A stretch of DNA of 64,000 nucleotides from Aquabacter spiritensis. Lineage in GTDB: Bacteria > Pseudomonadota > Alphaproteobacteria > Rhizobiales > Xanthobacteraceae. Positions 9,133 to 21,322 of the stretch are shown one piece after another. The notes under the pieces are model-generated. The model did no database searches and was not told where the DNA came from. It saw nothing but the letters and a program-made list of their open reading frames with translations. Location of the stretch: positions 806,001 to 870,000 of the forward strand of contig NZ_SMAI01000001.1 in NCBI RefSeq assembly GCF_004346185.1, in the 5' to 3' direction. The translations under genes were made by a program, and so were the position numbers. Within the stretch, counting starts at the first letter, position 1; each line of letters opens with the position of its first letter.

Positions 9133-9324
9133 ATGCCGCCTCTCGTTCTTGCCGCCCTCGGCGCGCTCGGTGCGACGGCGCTCGCCCGGCTGCTGGTCCG
9201 CGAAACCCGCCGGGTCAATCGCAGCCTCGACCCGCACCGCCCCAATCCGGACGGCGAGCCGCCCGGAGAGACACTCGAACGCGACCCCGAGACCGGCGCC
9301 TATCGCCCGCGCCGCCGCGCCTGA
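9133..9324 (+). CDS. Small conserved protein with N-terminal hydrophobic segment
   Basis: A 63-residue protein starting nine bases after the peptidase gene with TAGGAG as ribosome-binding site. Residues 2-20 form a hydrophobic stretch, and the rest is polar with many Pro, Asp and Arg residues. I recognise no named family. Its close spacing suggests co-transcription with the S49 peptidase, possibly as a small membrane partner, but that is inference. Codon use is like the neighbours, which supports a real gene. Confidence 0.65.
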   Translation: MPPLVLAALGALGATALARLLVRETRRVNRSLDPHRPNPDGEPPGETLERDPETGAYRPRRRA

Positions 9325-9419
9325 AACCCGCGTCCCCCTAAGGTTACAACGAATTCACTAAGTCTTCGGCCGACCCCCTATTATCGTTTCCAGGTGGCCG
9401 TTCGGCCCCCGGATGGACG

Positions 9420-10633
9420 ATGATGTTGCAGAAGCTGGATACTGGCTCAGCCCTCGCGCCGCCCAAGGCGCGCCGACCGCGCCGCTTTTGGTGGCTCGCG
9501 GCATTTGTTCTGCTCGCCGGGGCTGGCGGCGGCACCTATTATTATCTGTCCGGCCCGCAGGGCGGCGCGGCCGCCCAATACGCCACCGCCCCCGCGGTGC
9601 GCGGCGACCTGGAGCAGAGCGTCACGGCGCTCGGCACGATCAAGCCGAAAACCTATGTCGATGTCGGCACCCAGGTCTCCGGCCAGCTCCGCAAGGTGAT
9701 GGTGGAGATCGGCGACACGGTGAAGAAGGGCGATTTGCTCGCCCAGATCGATCCCACCGTCTACCAGACCCGGGTGATCGGCGATCAGGCTCAGCTCGAC
9801 AATCTGAAGGCCCAGCTCGCCCAGCAGCGCGCCCAGCTCGACCTCGACCATCTCCGCAACACGCGCGCCAGCCGTCTTCTCTCCACCCAGGCCGGCAGCC
9901 AGGACGCCGCCGACGCCGCCGCCGCGACGGTCAAGATCGGCGAGGCGAAGATCGCCGCCCTCGAAGCCCAGATCAAGCAGACCCAGGCGACCCTCGACGG
10001 CGACCTCGCCAATCTCGGCTACACCAAGATCTTCGCGCCCATAGACGGCGTGGTGGTGTCGACCTCGGCCACCGAGGGCCAGACGCTCAACGCCAACCAG
10101 ACGGCGCCGATCGTGCTGCGCATCGCCGATCTCGACACGATGCAGGTCTGGGCGCAGGTGGCGGAAGCCGACATCCCCAAGGTGAAGGTCGGCATGCTGG
10201 TCTATTTCACCACGCTCGGCATGCCCGACCGGCGCTTCCAAGCCAATGTGGTGCAGGTTCTGCCGACGCCGGACACCGTCAATGACGTGGTCCTCTACAA
10301 TGTCCTGATCGACGTGCCGAACACCGAGCGGCTGCTGATGACCTCGATGAGCGCGCAGGTCTTCTTCCTGCTCGGCCAGGCCAAGGACGCGCTTCTGGTG
10401 CCGGCGGCGGCGGTGCGGCCGGTGGCGCGCGGCGGACGGCGCGAGGCGCGCAACGAGGCGACGGTGCGCGTGCTCGTCGACGGCAAGCCGCAGGTGCGCC
10501 CGGTCAAGACCGGCCTGTCCAGCCGCAGCCAGATCCAGATCGTCGAGGGATTGAAGGAGGGCGAGCGCGTCATCACCTCGCCCGATCCCGCGGCTCAGCA
10601 GGCGAACCGGCCGCCGATGCCGCCGAGGCTGTT

Positions 10634-10637
<4 letters not shown>
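9420..10637 (+). CDS. macA: MacA-like periplasmic adaptor (membrane fusion protein)
   Basis: A 405-residue adaptor of the RND/MacA type. Residues about 22-42 form the membrane anchor. A lipoyl-like half follows (TYVDVGTQVSGQLRKV), then a Gln- and Ala-rich coiled-coil hairpin (about 120-200), the second lipoyl half with IFAPIDGVV, and the beta-barrel domain (WAQVAEADIPKVKVG). It links the MacB transporter to an outer-membrane TolC-type channel, which is not in this window. The stop overlaps the macB start by four bases. Substrate (macrolide, peptide or siderophore) is unknown. Confidence 0.9.
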
Positions 10638-12625
<1,988 letters not shown>

Positions 12626-12636
12626 TGCGGGCGAAG

Positions 12637-12660
12637 GCGCGGTCCGGTCCGGGACCGCGC
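12637..12660 (+). terminator. Hairpin after macB, no U tract
   Basis: A perfect 9-bp inverted repeat (GCGCGGTCC / GGACCGCGC) with a 6-base loop lies 12 bases after the macB stop, between convergent genes. No T run follows on either strand, so it may work with Rho or only stabilise the 3' end. Confidence 0.4.
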
Positions 12661-12713
12661 AAGGCCGAGGCACCTCTGCGGAAGCGTCCGCTCCGGCCTG
12701 ACGGGATGCCGCG

Positions 12714-13679
12714 TCAGACCCGCGGCGATGGACAGGGGACGGCGGCCGGAAGCGGGCCGCCGGCCGCGCCCGATGCGGCACTGGCTCCGGCGAGGGTCCG
12801 CGCGCGCGCGTCCCGCCGCCCCCGCTGGGCCTCCGCATGGATCGCATAGAGGCCGGCGCCGACCACCAGGGTCGTCCCCACCACGCCCCACATGTCGGGA
12901 ACATGGGCGAAGATGACGTAGGAATAGAACAGCGCACACGGCACGAGCACGTAGCGGAACGGCGAGAGCACCGCGACCGGCGTGTTGCGGAAGGCGTAGA
13001 CCATCAGCACGTTGCCGATCGCAAAGGCGGCGCCCGAGCCGAAAATATAGAGCGCCGGGACGAGGCCGGGCAGGCGCCAGGTCTCCCACAGCGAGAAGGC
13101 CGCGCTCGCGAGGCACAGACAGATCGCGGTGGACAGCGCCACGACGGAGCCGGGCACGATCTGGGGGATGCCGCGCGTCGAGATATCGCGCAGCGAGCCG
13201 AACAAAGCGGCGAGCAATGGCAGAAGAGCGATGATGTCGAACGTCTCGGGATCCGGACGCATCACGACCACCGCGCCGGAAAAACCGACCAGAATGGCAC
13301 CCCAGCGACGCAGGCTGACCGCCTCGCCGAGCAATGGCACCGCGAGCGCGGTCGTCATCAGCGGCGCCGCCATATAGATCGTCGTCGCCGTGGCGATCGG
13401 CAGGAAGCCGAGGGCGAGCACGTAAGCGAAGGTGGTCGCACCGTCGAGGCCGGACCGCAGCATCACGCGCGGTCGCACCACGAGCGGCAAGGCACGCGCC
13501 TCGCCCGTCGCGAAGATCACGCCGACCAGGACCAGGATCGCGAAGCCCGAGCGCAGCGTCAGCACCTCGCCCATCGGCAGGCTCGCCAGCGACAGCTTGA
13601 TCAGCATGTCATTGGTGATGAACATGACCATTGCGCCGATCATGGCGGCGATGCCGCGCAGGGATCCGACCGGTGTCAT
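12714..13679 (-). CDS. DMT superfamily (EamA) transporter
   Basis: A 321-residue membrane protein with about ten predicted helices in two EamA repeats (roughly residues 8-140 and 155-285), the architecture of drug/metabolite transporters. Visible landmarks are FITNDMLIKLSLA in helix 1 and VLALGFLPIATATTIYMAAPLMTTALAVPLLGE split over helices 3-4. The C-terminal tail is hydrophilic and Ala/Arg-rich. The start MTPVGSLRG was chosen because the upstream extension is low-complexity. The substrate cannot be inferred. The TetR gene 217 bases upstream on the same strand could regulate it. Confidence 0.85.
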   Translation of the reverse strand: MTPVGSLRGIAAMIGAMVMFITNDMLIKLSLASLPMGEVLTLRSGFAILVLVGVIFATGEARALPLVVRPRVMLRSGLDGATTFAYVLALGFLPIATATTIYMAAPLMTTALAVPLLGEAVSLRRWGAILVGFSGAVVVMRPDPETFDIIALLPLLAALFGSLRDISTRGIPQIVPGSVVALSTAICLCLASAAFSLWETWRLPGLVPALYIFGSGAAFAIGNVLMVYAFRNTPVAVLSPFRYVLVPCALFYSYVIFAHVPDMWGVVGTTLVVGAGLYAIHAEAQRGRRDARARTLAGASAASGAAGGPLPAAVPCPSPRV

Positions 13680-13896
13680 GTCGAGGGTCCGGAAAAAGGG
13701 GCAGAGGAGGGCATCGGTCAAACGCGAGAGGAGACGGAGCGGGGGCCGGAGGCTGCGGATGGGGGGAGTTCTAGCCGATCCGCCCGCCCCGCAGATGCGC
13801 GGATTTGGCCGGGCGGCGTCGCGAGCCCGGCAGAAACCGCATGCGTCCACCACATTCCCGCCGCAGGCAATACGGCCGGGTAAATGCCGCGGTCTC

Positions 13897-14544
13897 TCAG
13901 CTCGTCGGCGCCGTCTCCTCCACTTTCGCCCGTCCGCGGCGCGGCTTGCCGAGCGTGGCGATGGTCGCGAGATCGTCGAGCATCCCGAGCAGCTTTGCGC
14001 CGGTCTGCAATTCGCGGTCGAGCTGCGCCATGGTGCGGGCGAGGCCGGGATCGTCGTCCTCCAGCCAGACGTCGACCAGCCGCCCGAACAAGAGGGCGAG
14101 GCCGTGGGCACGCGCGTCGCCCGAAAGGCCGGTCGCGTCGATTCCGGCGGCGGCCAGCATCCAGCGCTGCGAGCGCACAGACAGACGCAGCAAAGCGAGG
14201 GCGAGAAGCGGATTGCGGCGCGCCGAGCGCATCAGCGACGCGACGGCGGCCTTGTGCGGCTCCAGAGCGTCGAGACGCCGCATCAACACCTCGAACAGGC
14301 GCTCCTGCGCGGGTTCGGCGAGATCGACACCGTCCGGTCCGCCCTCGGCGAGAACCTGGCGGTCGGTGGCGCGCAGGAAGGCCGCGACGAGATCGAGGGG
14401 CGTGCCGTAGGCGGCGCGCAGTTCGGAAAGCGCGACACCGGCCTGCGCCGCCACCGCGTCGAGCGAGACCCGCTCGAAGCCGCGCGTTGCCACAAGGTCG
14501 AGAAAGGCCCGCAGGCATGCATCGCGCAACATCTCGGAGGCCAT
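13897..14544 (-). CDS. TetR family transcriptional regulator
   Basis: A 215-residue protein whose N-terminal 60 residues form a TetR-type helix-turn-helix (LVATRGFERVSLDAVAAQAGVA, then LRAAYGTPLDLVAAFL). The rest is an all-helical ligand and dimer domain not recognisable by sequence. It sits between proC and the DMT exporter, all on the minus strand, so control of the exporter is a reasonable guess. I do not see a convincing palindrome in the flanking gaps. Confidence 0.82.
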   Translation of the reverse strand: MASEMLRDACLRAFLDLVATRGFERVSLDAVAAQAGVALSELRAAYGTPLDLVAAFLRATDRQVLAEGGPDGVDLAEPAQERLFEVLMRRLDALEPHKAAVASLMRSARRNPLLALALLRLSVRSQRWMLAAAGIDATGLSGDARAHGLALLFGRLVDVWLEDDDPGLARTMAQLDRELQTGAKLLGMLDDLATIATLGKPRRGRAKVEETAPTS

Positions 14545-14638
14545 GTGTCTCTCCTCTGCGTGTCTCTCCCTTCGCCTCCGCTTCAGGTGGGCGCGTCGCG
14601 GCCGGCGCGCAAGGCCCGGCCGCGCCCGCCCGTCCCGG

Positions 14639-15475
14639 TCAATGGCCGAGTTCGCGGCCGCGCTGGGTCGCCGCGGCCACCGCTTCGCCGAGGAGAGGTC
14701 CGAAGCCGCGCGCCGGATCCATCAGGACGGCGAGTGCCGCGGCCGTGGTGCCGCCGGGCGAGGTGACGTTCTCGCGCAGGGTCGCGGCGTCGGTCCCGGA
14801 CTGGATCATCAAGGCCCCGGAGCCCGCCACCGTGGCGCGCGCGAGCCGGCCCGCCAGATCGGCCGGCAGCCCGACCGCCGCCCCGGCGGCGGCCAAAGCT
14901 TCGGCGAGCAGGAAGACATAGGCCGGTCCGGACCCCGAGACCGCAGTCGCGGCGTCCATCAGCGCCTCGTCCGCGATCCATTCGACCGATCCGAGGGCCG
15001 AGAGGAGCGCATGGGCGAGATCGCGCCCCGCCGCCTCGACATGCCGGTTCGGGACCGCCACCGTGATCCCCTGGCCGATGGCGGCCGGGGTGTTGGGAAT
15101 GGTCCGGACCACCGCGGCGCCGTTCGGCAGCGCCTCTTGAATGAAGTCGATCGTGCGCCCCGCCATGATCGACACGACCAATGTGCCCGGTGCGACGAGG
15201 CTGCGAATCGTGGCGAGCACGACCGGCGCGACCTGCGGCTTCACCGCGAGGACGATCACCGCCGGGGCGGGAATGTCGGCAAAATCGGGATTTGCCCGCG
15301 CGCCCGCCGCGCCGAGCCGCGCCGCGAGGTTTTCGGCGAGGTTCGGCTCCAGCACCACGAGCCGCTCCGCGGGAAGGCCGAGCCCGAGCCAGCCTTCGAG
15401 CATCGCGCCGCCCATTTTGCCGGCCCCAACGAGCACGACGGGGCCGGTCAAGGTCTTCAAAATATCAGCGGACAT
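14639..15475 (-). CDS. proC: Pyrroline-5-carboxylate reductase
   Basis: A 278-residue enzyme that makes the last step of proline synthesis, NAD(P)H-dependent reduction of pyrroline-5-carboxylate. The dinucleotide-binding motif GAGKMGGAML is at residues 17-26; the C-terminal dimer domain has the family signature AVSGSGPAYVFLLAEAL and ENVTSPGGTTAAAL. Length is normal. The start MSADILK was chosen because upstream extension is not conserved-looking. The YbjN-like gene lies 67 bases upstream on the same strand. Confidence 0.96.
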   Translation of the reverse strand: MSADILKTLTGPVVLVGAGKMGGAMLEGWLGLGLPAERLVVLEPNLAENLAARLGAAGARANPDFADIPAPAVIVLAVKPQVAPVVLATIRSLVAPGTLVVSIMAGRTIDFIQEALPNGAAVVRTIPNTPAAIGQGITVAVPNRHVEAAGRDLAHALLSALGSVEWIADEALMDAATAVSGSGPAYVFLLAEALAAAGAAVGLPADLAGRLARATVAGSGALMIQSGTDAATLRENVTSPGGTTAAALAVLMDPARGFGPLLGEAVAAATQRGRELGH

Positions 15476-15542
15476 GAGACAGCCTGAGTAAGGTGGGCGC
15501 GGCAGGCCTGCCGTGCCCACGCAGGACGAGGATGCCCTAGTC

Positions 15543-16043
15543 TTAAGCTTCTCCGACGGTATCGAAAAGCGCTGTATCCATCGCCTCGCGCGCGCTCTTG
15601 CCCGCCCAGACGACAAACTGGAAGGCGGGATAGTACCGCTCCACCGCGTCGATCGCGGCGTCGAGGATCGCCTCGCACTGGCGGTCCGACGCCGTGGCGC
15701 CCCCCGCGAGCACCAGAGCGTGGCGGAACATGATCACGCCCTCCTGCGCCCACAGATCGAAATGGCCGAGCCACATCTGCTCGTTGACGAGCGAGAGGAG
15801 CTTGAGCACTTCGGTCCGGCGCGCGTCCGGCACCTTGAAGTCGAAGGCACAGGCGAGATGCAACGCCTCGATCTCGTCCATCCACTGGAACGAGACATGA
15901 CAGTCGGTCCAGCGGCTGGTGAGAGAAAGGGTGATCTCGTCCTCGTCGGAGCGCTCGAAGGACCAATCGCGGACGGCGGCGAGCCGCTCCACGAGGTCCA
16001 CGGGGTTGGCCGGAGCTTCTGCTTCGATGTCAATGAGAGACAT
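15543..16043 (-). CDS. YbjN domain-containing protein
   Basis: A 166-residue acidic protein of the YbjN family, which has a fold like type III secretion chaperones and is linked to stress and motility phenotypes in enterobacteria. Visible family features are RLAAVRDWSFERSDEDEI near the N terminus, WMDEIEALHLACAFD in the middle and LSLVNEQMWLGHFDLW. No signal peptide, so it is cytoplasmic. The pairing with proC is common in Hyphomicrobiales. Precise role unknown. Confidence 0.82.
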   Translation of the reverse strand: MSLIDIEAEAPANPVDLVERLAAVRDWSFERSDEDEITLSLTSRWTDCHVSFQWMDEIEALHLACAFDFKVPDARRTEVLKLLSLVNEQMWLGHFDLWAQEGVIMFRHALVLAGGATASDRQCEAILDAAIDAVERYYPAFQFVVWAGKSAREAMDTALFDTVGEA

Positions 16044-16316
16044 GCCTCGACCTCGCGGTTTGAGGGACGCGGAGACGGTCGAACGCGGCACTCTACGGCA
16101 CTCAAACCAGGGCACCCAAAAGCCAGCCAGGATTTGCGCGACGCAGCGTACCGGCGGCTCCACCGCCTCCAAAGGGCCGGTGTGCCGTGGCGAGCTGCGC
16201 CCCGTCGCGCCTAGCGCGACGATCCGGCTCCGAATCGCCACTGAAATCACTATATCGCGGCGCAACCTAACACCGCTACGACATATTGAGGCAGGCGCCC
16301 TGCGCCCGCCCTCCGA

Positions 16317-16613
16317 TCAGAGCGGGCCGGGCGCGGGCTCGTCGGACACGGACGGCGATGGCGCGGGGGCAAGGCGAGCCTCCAGTTCGGCGAGGCGCGC
16401 GGCGAGCCGCTCGTTCTCCAGGCGCGCGGCGGCGGCCATGTCCTTGACCACCTCGAATTCCTCGCGCTTGACGACGTCCATGTCGCGCATGAAGCGCTCC
16501 ATCTGCGCCCGCATCGCGGTTTCCGCCTCGCGGCGCACGCCCTGCGCCACGCCGGCCGCGTCGTTCACGAGGCGCGCCATCTCGTCGAAAAGCCGGCCTG
16601 TGGTCTGGGTCAT
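16317..16613 (-). CDS. UbiK-like ubiquinone biosynthesis accessory factor
   Basis: A 98-residue protein of the UbiK/YqiC (BMFP) family. It has an amphipathic N-terminal helix (TGRLFDEMARLVNDAAG), a second helix around MRAQMERFMRDMDVVKREEFEVV, and a C-terminal coiled coil ([18 protein letters not shown]). Members form trimers, bind membranes and assist ubiquinone assembly. It diverges from lgt with a 165-base gap. The family match is good, but its role in this organism is inferred. Confidence 0.8.
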   Translation of the reverse strand: MTQTTGRLFDEMARLVNDAAGVAQGVRREAETAMRAQMERFMRDMDVVKREEFEVVKDMAAAARLENERLAARLAELEARLAPAPSPSVSDEPAPGPL

Positions 16614-16778
16614 CGGTGTCTCCGCTGCGGCGCGTTCGGCCTTGCGATGAGAATGGGGGCGGGCGCGGGCGATCGCAAGGGGCGCAAGGTGGCGCATCCC
16701 TTCGGCTTGACGGACGGGGCGCCAGGCGGGCACATGCCCCGGCGGCCGCCGCTCCGGGCCGCCTGTCGAGGGGTCTTC

Positions 16779-17603
16779 ATGATCACCTTCGCGCTGCCCT
16801 TTCCGGCGCTCGATCCGGTTCTCATTTCCATCGGCCCGCTCGCGATCCGCTGGTATGCCCTCGCTTATATTTTCGGCCTCCTGCTGGGCTGGCAGCTCGC
16901 CCGCCATCTGGTGTCGCGGCCCGCTCTGTGGGGCGGCACCAGTCCGATGCGGCCCGCCGATCTCGACGACGCGCTGTTCTGGGCCACGTTCGGCGTCATC
17001 CTGGGCGGGCGCCTCGGCTATGTCCTGTTCTACAATTTCGGCTATTTCCTCCAGCATCCGGCGGAAATGCTGATGGTGTGGAAGGGCGGCATGTCGTTCC
17101 ATGGCGGGCTTGCGGGCACGCTTCTCGCACTCGTTTTGTTCGCGCGCTCGCGCGGCATCGCCGTGCTCTCGCTGCTCGACGTCGCCGGCGTGGTCGCGCC
17201 GATCGGACTGCTGTTCGGCCGGATCGCCAATTTCATCAATGGCGAGCTTTGGGGGCGGCCTTCGGACGCGCCCTGGGCCGTCATCTTCCCCTCCGGCGGC
17301 AATGTGCCGCGCCATCCGAGCCAGCTCTACGAGGCGGCCCTCGAAGGGCTGCTGCTGTTCGCCGTGATGCTGGTCTGCGTCCGGCTCGGCGCGCTGGAGC
17401 GGCCGGGGCGCGCGGCCGGCATCTTCGGCATCGGCTACGGGCTCGGGCGCATCACGGGAGAGTTCTTCCGCGAGCCGGATCCGCAGGTCGGCTATCTCGC
17501 CTTCGGCACCACAATGGGCATGCTCCTGTCCCTGCCGGTGGTGCTGGGCGGGGTGCTGCTGGTGGTCCTCAGCCTGCGGCCGCGGACCGGCGCCGCGTCG
17601 TGA
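16779..17603 (+). CDS. lgt: Prolipoprotein diacylglyceryl transferase
   Basis: A 274-residue inner-membrane enzyme with seven predicted helices that adds diacylglycerol to the lipobox cysteine. It has the essential HGGL motif (residues 108-111) and the Lgt signature GRIANFINGELWG (147-159). The ATG was chosen because GAGGGG lies just upstream; an in-frame start at 16647 would add 44 uncharacteristic residues. Its stop codon overlaps the next gene (GTGA), giving a coupled lgt-midA-pgeF set. A predicted lipoprotein substrate is encoded 2 kb downstream. Confidence 0.96.
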   Translation: MITFALPFPALDPVLISIGPLAIRWYALAYIFGLLLGWQLARHLVSRPALWGGTSPMRPADLDDALFWATFGVILGGRLGYVLFYNFGYFLQHPAEMLMVWKGGMSFHGGLAGTLLALVLFARSRGIAVLSLLDVAGVVAPIGLLFGRIANFINGELWGRPSDAPWAVIFPSGGNVPRHPSQLYEAALEGLLLFAVMLVCVRLGALERPGRAAGIFGIGYGLGRITGEFFREPDPQVGYLAFGTTMGMLLSLPVVLGGVLLVVLSLRPRTGAAS

Positions 17604-18712
17604 CGCCGCTCGAGGCGGAGATCCGCGCGCTGATCGCCGCCGAGGGGCCGATGCCCCTCGCCCGCTATATGGCGCTCTGCCTCGGCCATCCGCGCCACGG
17701 CTATTATCTCACCCGCGACCCTTTGGGCGCCGCGGGCGATTTCGTCACGGCGCCCGAAGTCAGCCAGATGTTCGGCGAACTTCTCGGCCTGTGGGCGGTG
17801 GCGACGTGGCAGCAGATGGGCATGCCGTCGGCGTTCCGCCTGGTGGAACTCGGCCCCGGCCGCGGCACGCTGATGGCGGACGCGCTGCGCGCCGCACGTC
17901 TCGTGCCACAGTTCGGCGCCGCCGCCCGCATCCATCTCGTCGAGACGAGCCCGGTGCTGCGGGCGCGGCAGAAGACCGCCCTCGCCCCGATCGCGCCGGA
18001 CTGGCACGACCGGCTGGAGGACGTGCCGCCCGGCCCGATGGTGCTGCTGGCCAACGAATTCTTCGATGCGCTTCCGGTGTCCCAATTCGTCCGCGGCCCG
18101 GACGGCTGGCACGAGCGGCGGGTCGGGCTCGACGGCGCCGGGCGGCTCGTGTTCGGGGCCGATCCGCGGCCCTCGCCGATGGCCGCCGCTCTGGCGCGGC
18201 GCGTGCCGCCGCCGCATCCGCCCGGGGCCGTCCTGGAGGCGCCCGAGAGCGGCGCGGCCGCCGCTGTCGCAGCCCGGTTGGCCAGGGAAGGCGGCGCGGC
18301 GCTGGTGATCGATTACGGCTATCGCGGGCCGCTGCTCGGCGACACGTTCCAGGCGCTGCGCGGCCACCGCTTCGTCGACCCCCTGGAGGCGCCGGGCGAA
18401 GCGGACCTGACCGCGCATGTCGATTTCGCCGCCCTCGCCCGGGCCGCGACCGGGGCCGGGGCGCGCGCCTTCGGCCCCCTCCCCCAGGGGGAATTCCTGA
18501 TGCGGCTCGGCATCGTCCAGCGCGCCGAGCGGCTGCAGCAGGGCACCAATGCCTCGCAGCGCAAGGCGATCCTTTCCGCCCTCGCCCGCCTCGCCGGAAC
18601 GGGCAAGGACGAAATGGGCGTGCTGTTCAAGGTCGTCTGCCTGTGCGATCCAGGGCTCGGCGCCCCGCCGGGATTCGCGCCGGAGGAAGCCTTCGCGGAG
18701 CCGGACGCATGA
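17600..18712 (+). CDS. SAM-dependent methyltransferase of the MidA/NDUFAF7 family
   Basis: A 370-residue protein of the DUF185 family, related to mitochondrial NDUFAF7, which methylates an arginine of a complex I subunit. Conserved parts are MALCLGHPRHGYYLTRDPLG, the SAM loop VELGPGRGTLMADALRAA, NEFFDALPVSQFV, and LVIDYGYRG. The start is a GTG in the lgt stop, and the end overlaps pgeF by four bases. The lgt-midA-pgeF order is well known in alphaproteobacteria. The bacterial substrate is not established. Confidence 0.9.
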   Translation: MTPLEAEIRALIAAEGPMPLARYMALCLGHPRHGYYLTRDPLGAAGDFVTAPEVSQMFGELLGLWAVATWQQMGMPSAFRLVELGPGRGTLMADALRAARLVPQFGAAARIHLVETSPVLRARQKTALAPIAPDWHDRLEDVPPGPMVLLANEFFDALPVSQFVRGPDGWHERRVGLDGAGRLVFGADPRPSPMAAALARRVPPPHPPGAVLEAPESGAAAAVAARLAREGGAALVIDYGYRGPLLGDTFQALRGHRFVDPLEAPGEADLTAHVDFAALARAATGAGARAFGPLPQGEFLMRLGIVQRAERLQQGTNASQRKAILSALARLAGTGKDEMGVLFKVVCLCDPGLGAPPGFAPEEAFAEPDA

Positions 18713-19476
18713 AGATCGAAGCCGCCTCCCTCGCCGCCTTGCCGGGGATCCGCCACGCTTTCTTCACCCGCGCGGGCGGCGTGTCCTCGGGACTCTATGC
18801 GAGCCTGAACGGCGGCATGGGATCGAACGACCGGCTGGAGGATGTCGCCGAGAACCGGGCGCGGATGGCGCATGCGCTCGGTCTCGCACCCGACCGGCTG
18901 GTGGCGTGCTGGCAGGTCCATTCCGCGACCGCGGTGACGCTGACGGAACCCTGGACCCGCGACGACGCCCCGCAGGCCGACGCCATCGTGACGGCAAGCC
19001 CGGGGCTCGGCGCGGCGGTCACGGTCGCCGATTGCGGCCCGGTCCTGTTCGCCGATCCTGAGGCACGGGTGGTCGGAGCGGCCCATGCCGGCTGGAAGGG
19101 CGCCTTCGGCGGCATCCTCGAAGCCACGATCGCGAAGATGGAGGCGCTCGGCGCCCGGCGCGCGCACATCCGCGCCGCCATCGGCCCGCTGATCCGGCAG
19201 GAGAGCTATGAGGTCGGCGAGGATTTTCTCGCCCGCTTCCTCGATGCCGACCGCAGCTTCGCGCGCTTCTTCCGCGCCGCCGAACGGCCGGGCCATGCTC
19301 TGTTCGACCTGCCCGGCTTCATCGCCCACCGCCTCGCGCAGGCCGGGATCGTCCATGTCGAGGATCTGCGCCTCGACACCTACCAGGACGAGGCCCGCTT
19401 TTTCAGCTATCGACGCGCAACCCACCGGCGCGAGCCGGATTACGGGCGGCTGGTGGCGGCGATCACGCTCGCCTAG
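18709..19476 (+). CDS. pgeF: PgeF/YfiH family protein (laccase domain)
   Basis: A 255-residue protein of the multicopper-oxidase-like YfiH family, now linked to removal of mis-incorporated amino acids from peptidoglycan precursors and to purine nucleoside phosphorolysis. The metal-site residues are visible: His in CWQVHSATAV, Cys in VADCGPVLFAD and His in GAAHAGWKGAFGG. The start overlaps the upstream stop (ATGA). Length is typical. The older name polyphenol oxidase is misleading. Confidence 0.9.
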   Translation: MKIEAASLAALPGIRHAFFTRAGGVSSGLYASLNGGMGSNDRLEDVAENRARMAHALGLAPDRLVACWQVHSATAVTLTEPWTRDDAPQADAIVTASPGLGAAVTVADCGPVLFADPEARVVGAAHAGWKGAFGGILEATIAKMEALGARRAHIRAAIGPLIRQESYEVGEDFLARFLDADRSFARFFRAAERPGHALFDLPGFIAHRLAQAGIVHVEDLRLDTYQDEARFFSYRRATHRREPDYGRLVAAITLA

Positions 19477-19527
19477 AGTAGGCGGAGGCTGTTCGGATCC
19501 GGCTTCATGCAAAAATATGTGGTCGCC

Positions 19528-19542
19528 TTAACGCCACCTTAA
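19528..19542 (+). promoter_or_regulatory. Candidate CtrA binding site
   Basis: A perfect TTAA-N7-TTAA motif (spacer CGCCACC) lies 69 bases before the lipoprotein start. This is the consensus of the cell-cycle regulator CtrA. TTAA is rare in such GC-rich DNA. No clear -10 box could be placed beside it. Confidence 0.55.
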
Positions 19543-19610
19543 CCGTTCCTCTGGACCTGCCCGCGAAATGCCGCTAACCCTCCTTCAGACGCAAGAAGGA
19601 GGGCAGCCGG

Positions 19611-20249
19611 ATGACCGATGGACCGGTGAACCGTCACGGCACACGCCCATTCCTCGTCATGGCCGCGCTCGGGCTCGGCCTCGCGCTCGGCGGATGCCAG
19701 ACCGACGGGACCGGATTTGCGAGTTCCGGATCGCGGACACTCGCATTCGAATCCATCGACGGACCGCCGCGCCCCACATTCGAAAAACTCGTCGGCCATC
19801 TCACCACCGAGGCCGAGGCGCAGAAAGTGGCAGTGGTCTCCCGCAGCGAGCCGGCCAGCTACCGCGTGCGCGGCTATCTCGCCGTCAATTCCTCGCGCGA
19901 CAAGACCGCCGTGGCCTATGTCTGGGACGTCTTCGACGCCAGCAAACAGCGCGTCGCGCGGGTCTCCGGCGAGGAAGTCGTCAAGCGCGCGAAGGGCGAC
20001 GCCTGGGCGGCGTGCGACGAGGCCGTCCTGACCAAGATTGCCGGCATCTCCATGGCTTCGCTCGCTGAAACGATCGGGGTTCCGGTCGCTGGCGCGACGC
20101 CGCAGACTGCCAAGCCCGCGGAAACGGCAGCGGCCCCAGCCGAAGCGCCTGCGCCGCAGGAGCCCGCGCCGCGCGCACCGGCCCTCTCGGCCGATGAAGT
20201 GCCGGTCGCACAGACCGCCGCCTCCCCCCTCGCTTACGCCCAGCAGTGA
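19611..20249 (+). CDS. Predicted lipoprotein
   Basis: A 212-residue protein with a lipoprotein signal: basic start, hydrophobic core MAALGLGLALGG and lipobox LGGC, placing the lipid-modified cysteine at about residue 29. The mature part has a compact domain (about residues 40-160, with YRVRGYLAV and VAYVWDVFDA), followed by a Pro/Ala-rich linker-like tail to the end. I recognise no named family. The ribosome-binding site is AAGGAGG. It lies under a candidate CtrA site, suggesting cell-cycle control of an envelope protein. Confidence 0.75.
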   Translation: MTDGPVNRHGTRPFLVMAALGLGLALGGCQTDGTGFASSGSRTLAFESIDGPPRPTFEKLVGHLTTEAEAQKVAVVSRSEPASYRVRGYLAVNSSRDKTAVAYVWDVFDASKQRVARVSGEEVVKRAKGDAWAACDEAVLTKIAGISMASLAETIGVPVAGATPQTAKPAETAAAPAEAPAPQEPAPRAPALSADEVPVAQTAASPLAYAQQ

Positions 20250-20348
20250 TCGGCTTTACAAAACACCTCCCGCCCGTCAATCAGTGCGACGAAGGGTCGG
20301 CCCCTTGAGTCTCGGGGCAAGCGGAATGTCGAGCGAGAGAACGGACCT

Positions 20349-21281
<933 letters not shown>

Positions 21282-21322
21282 GAAAGCCGTCCTGGGATCG
21301 ACCCCAAGGCTCCGTGTCCGGA

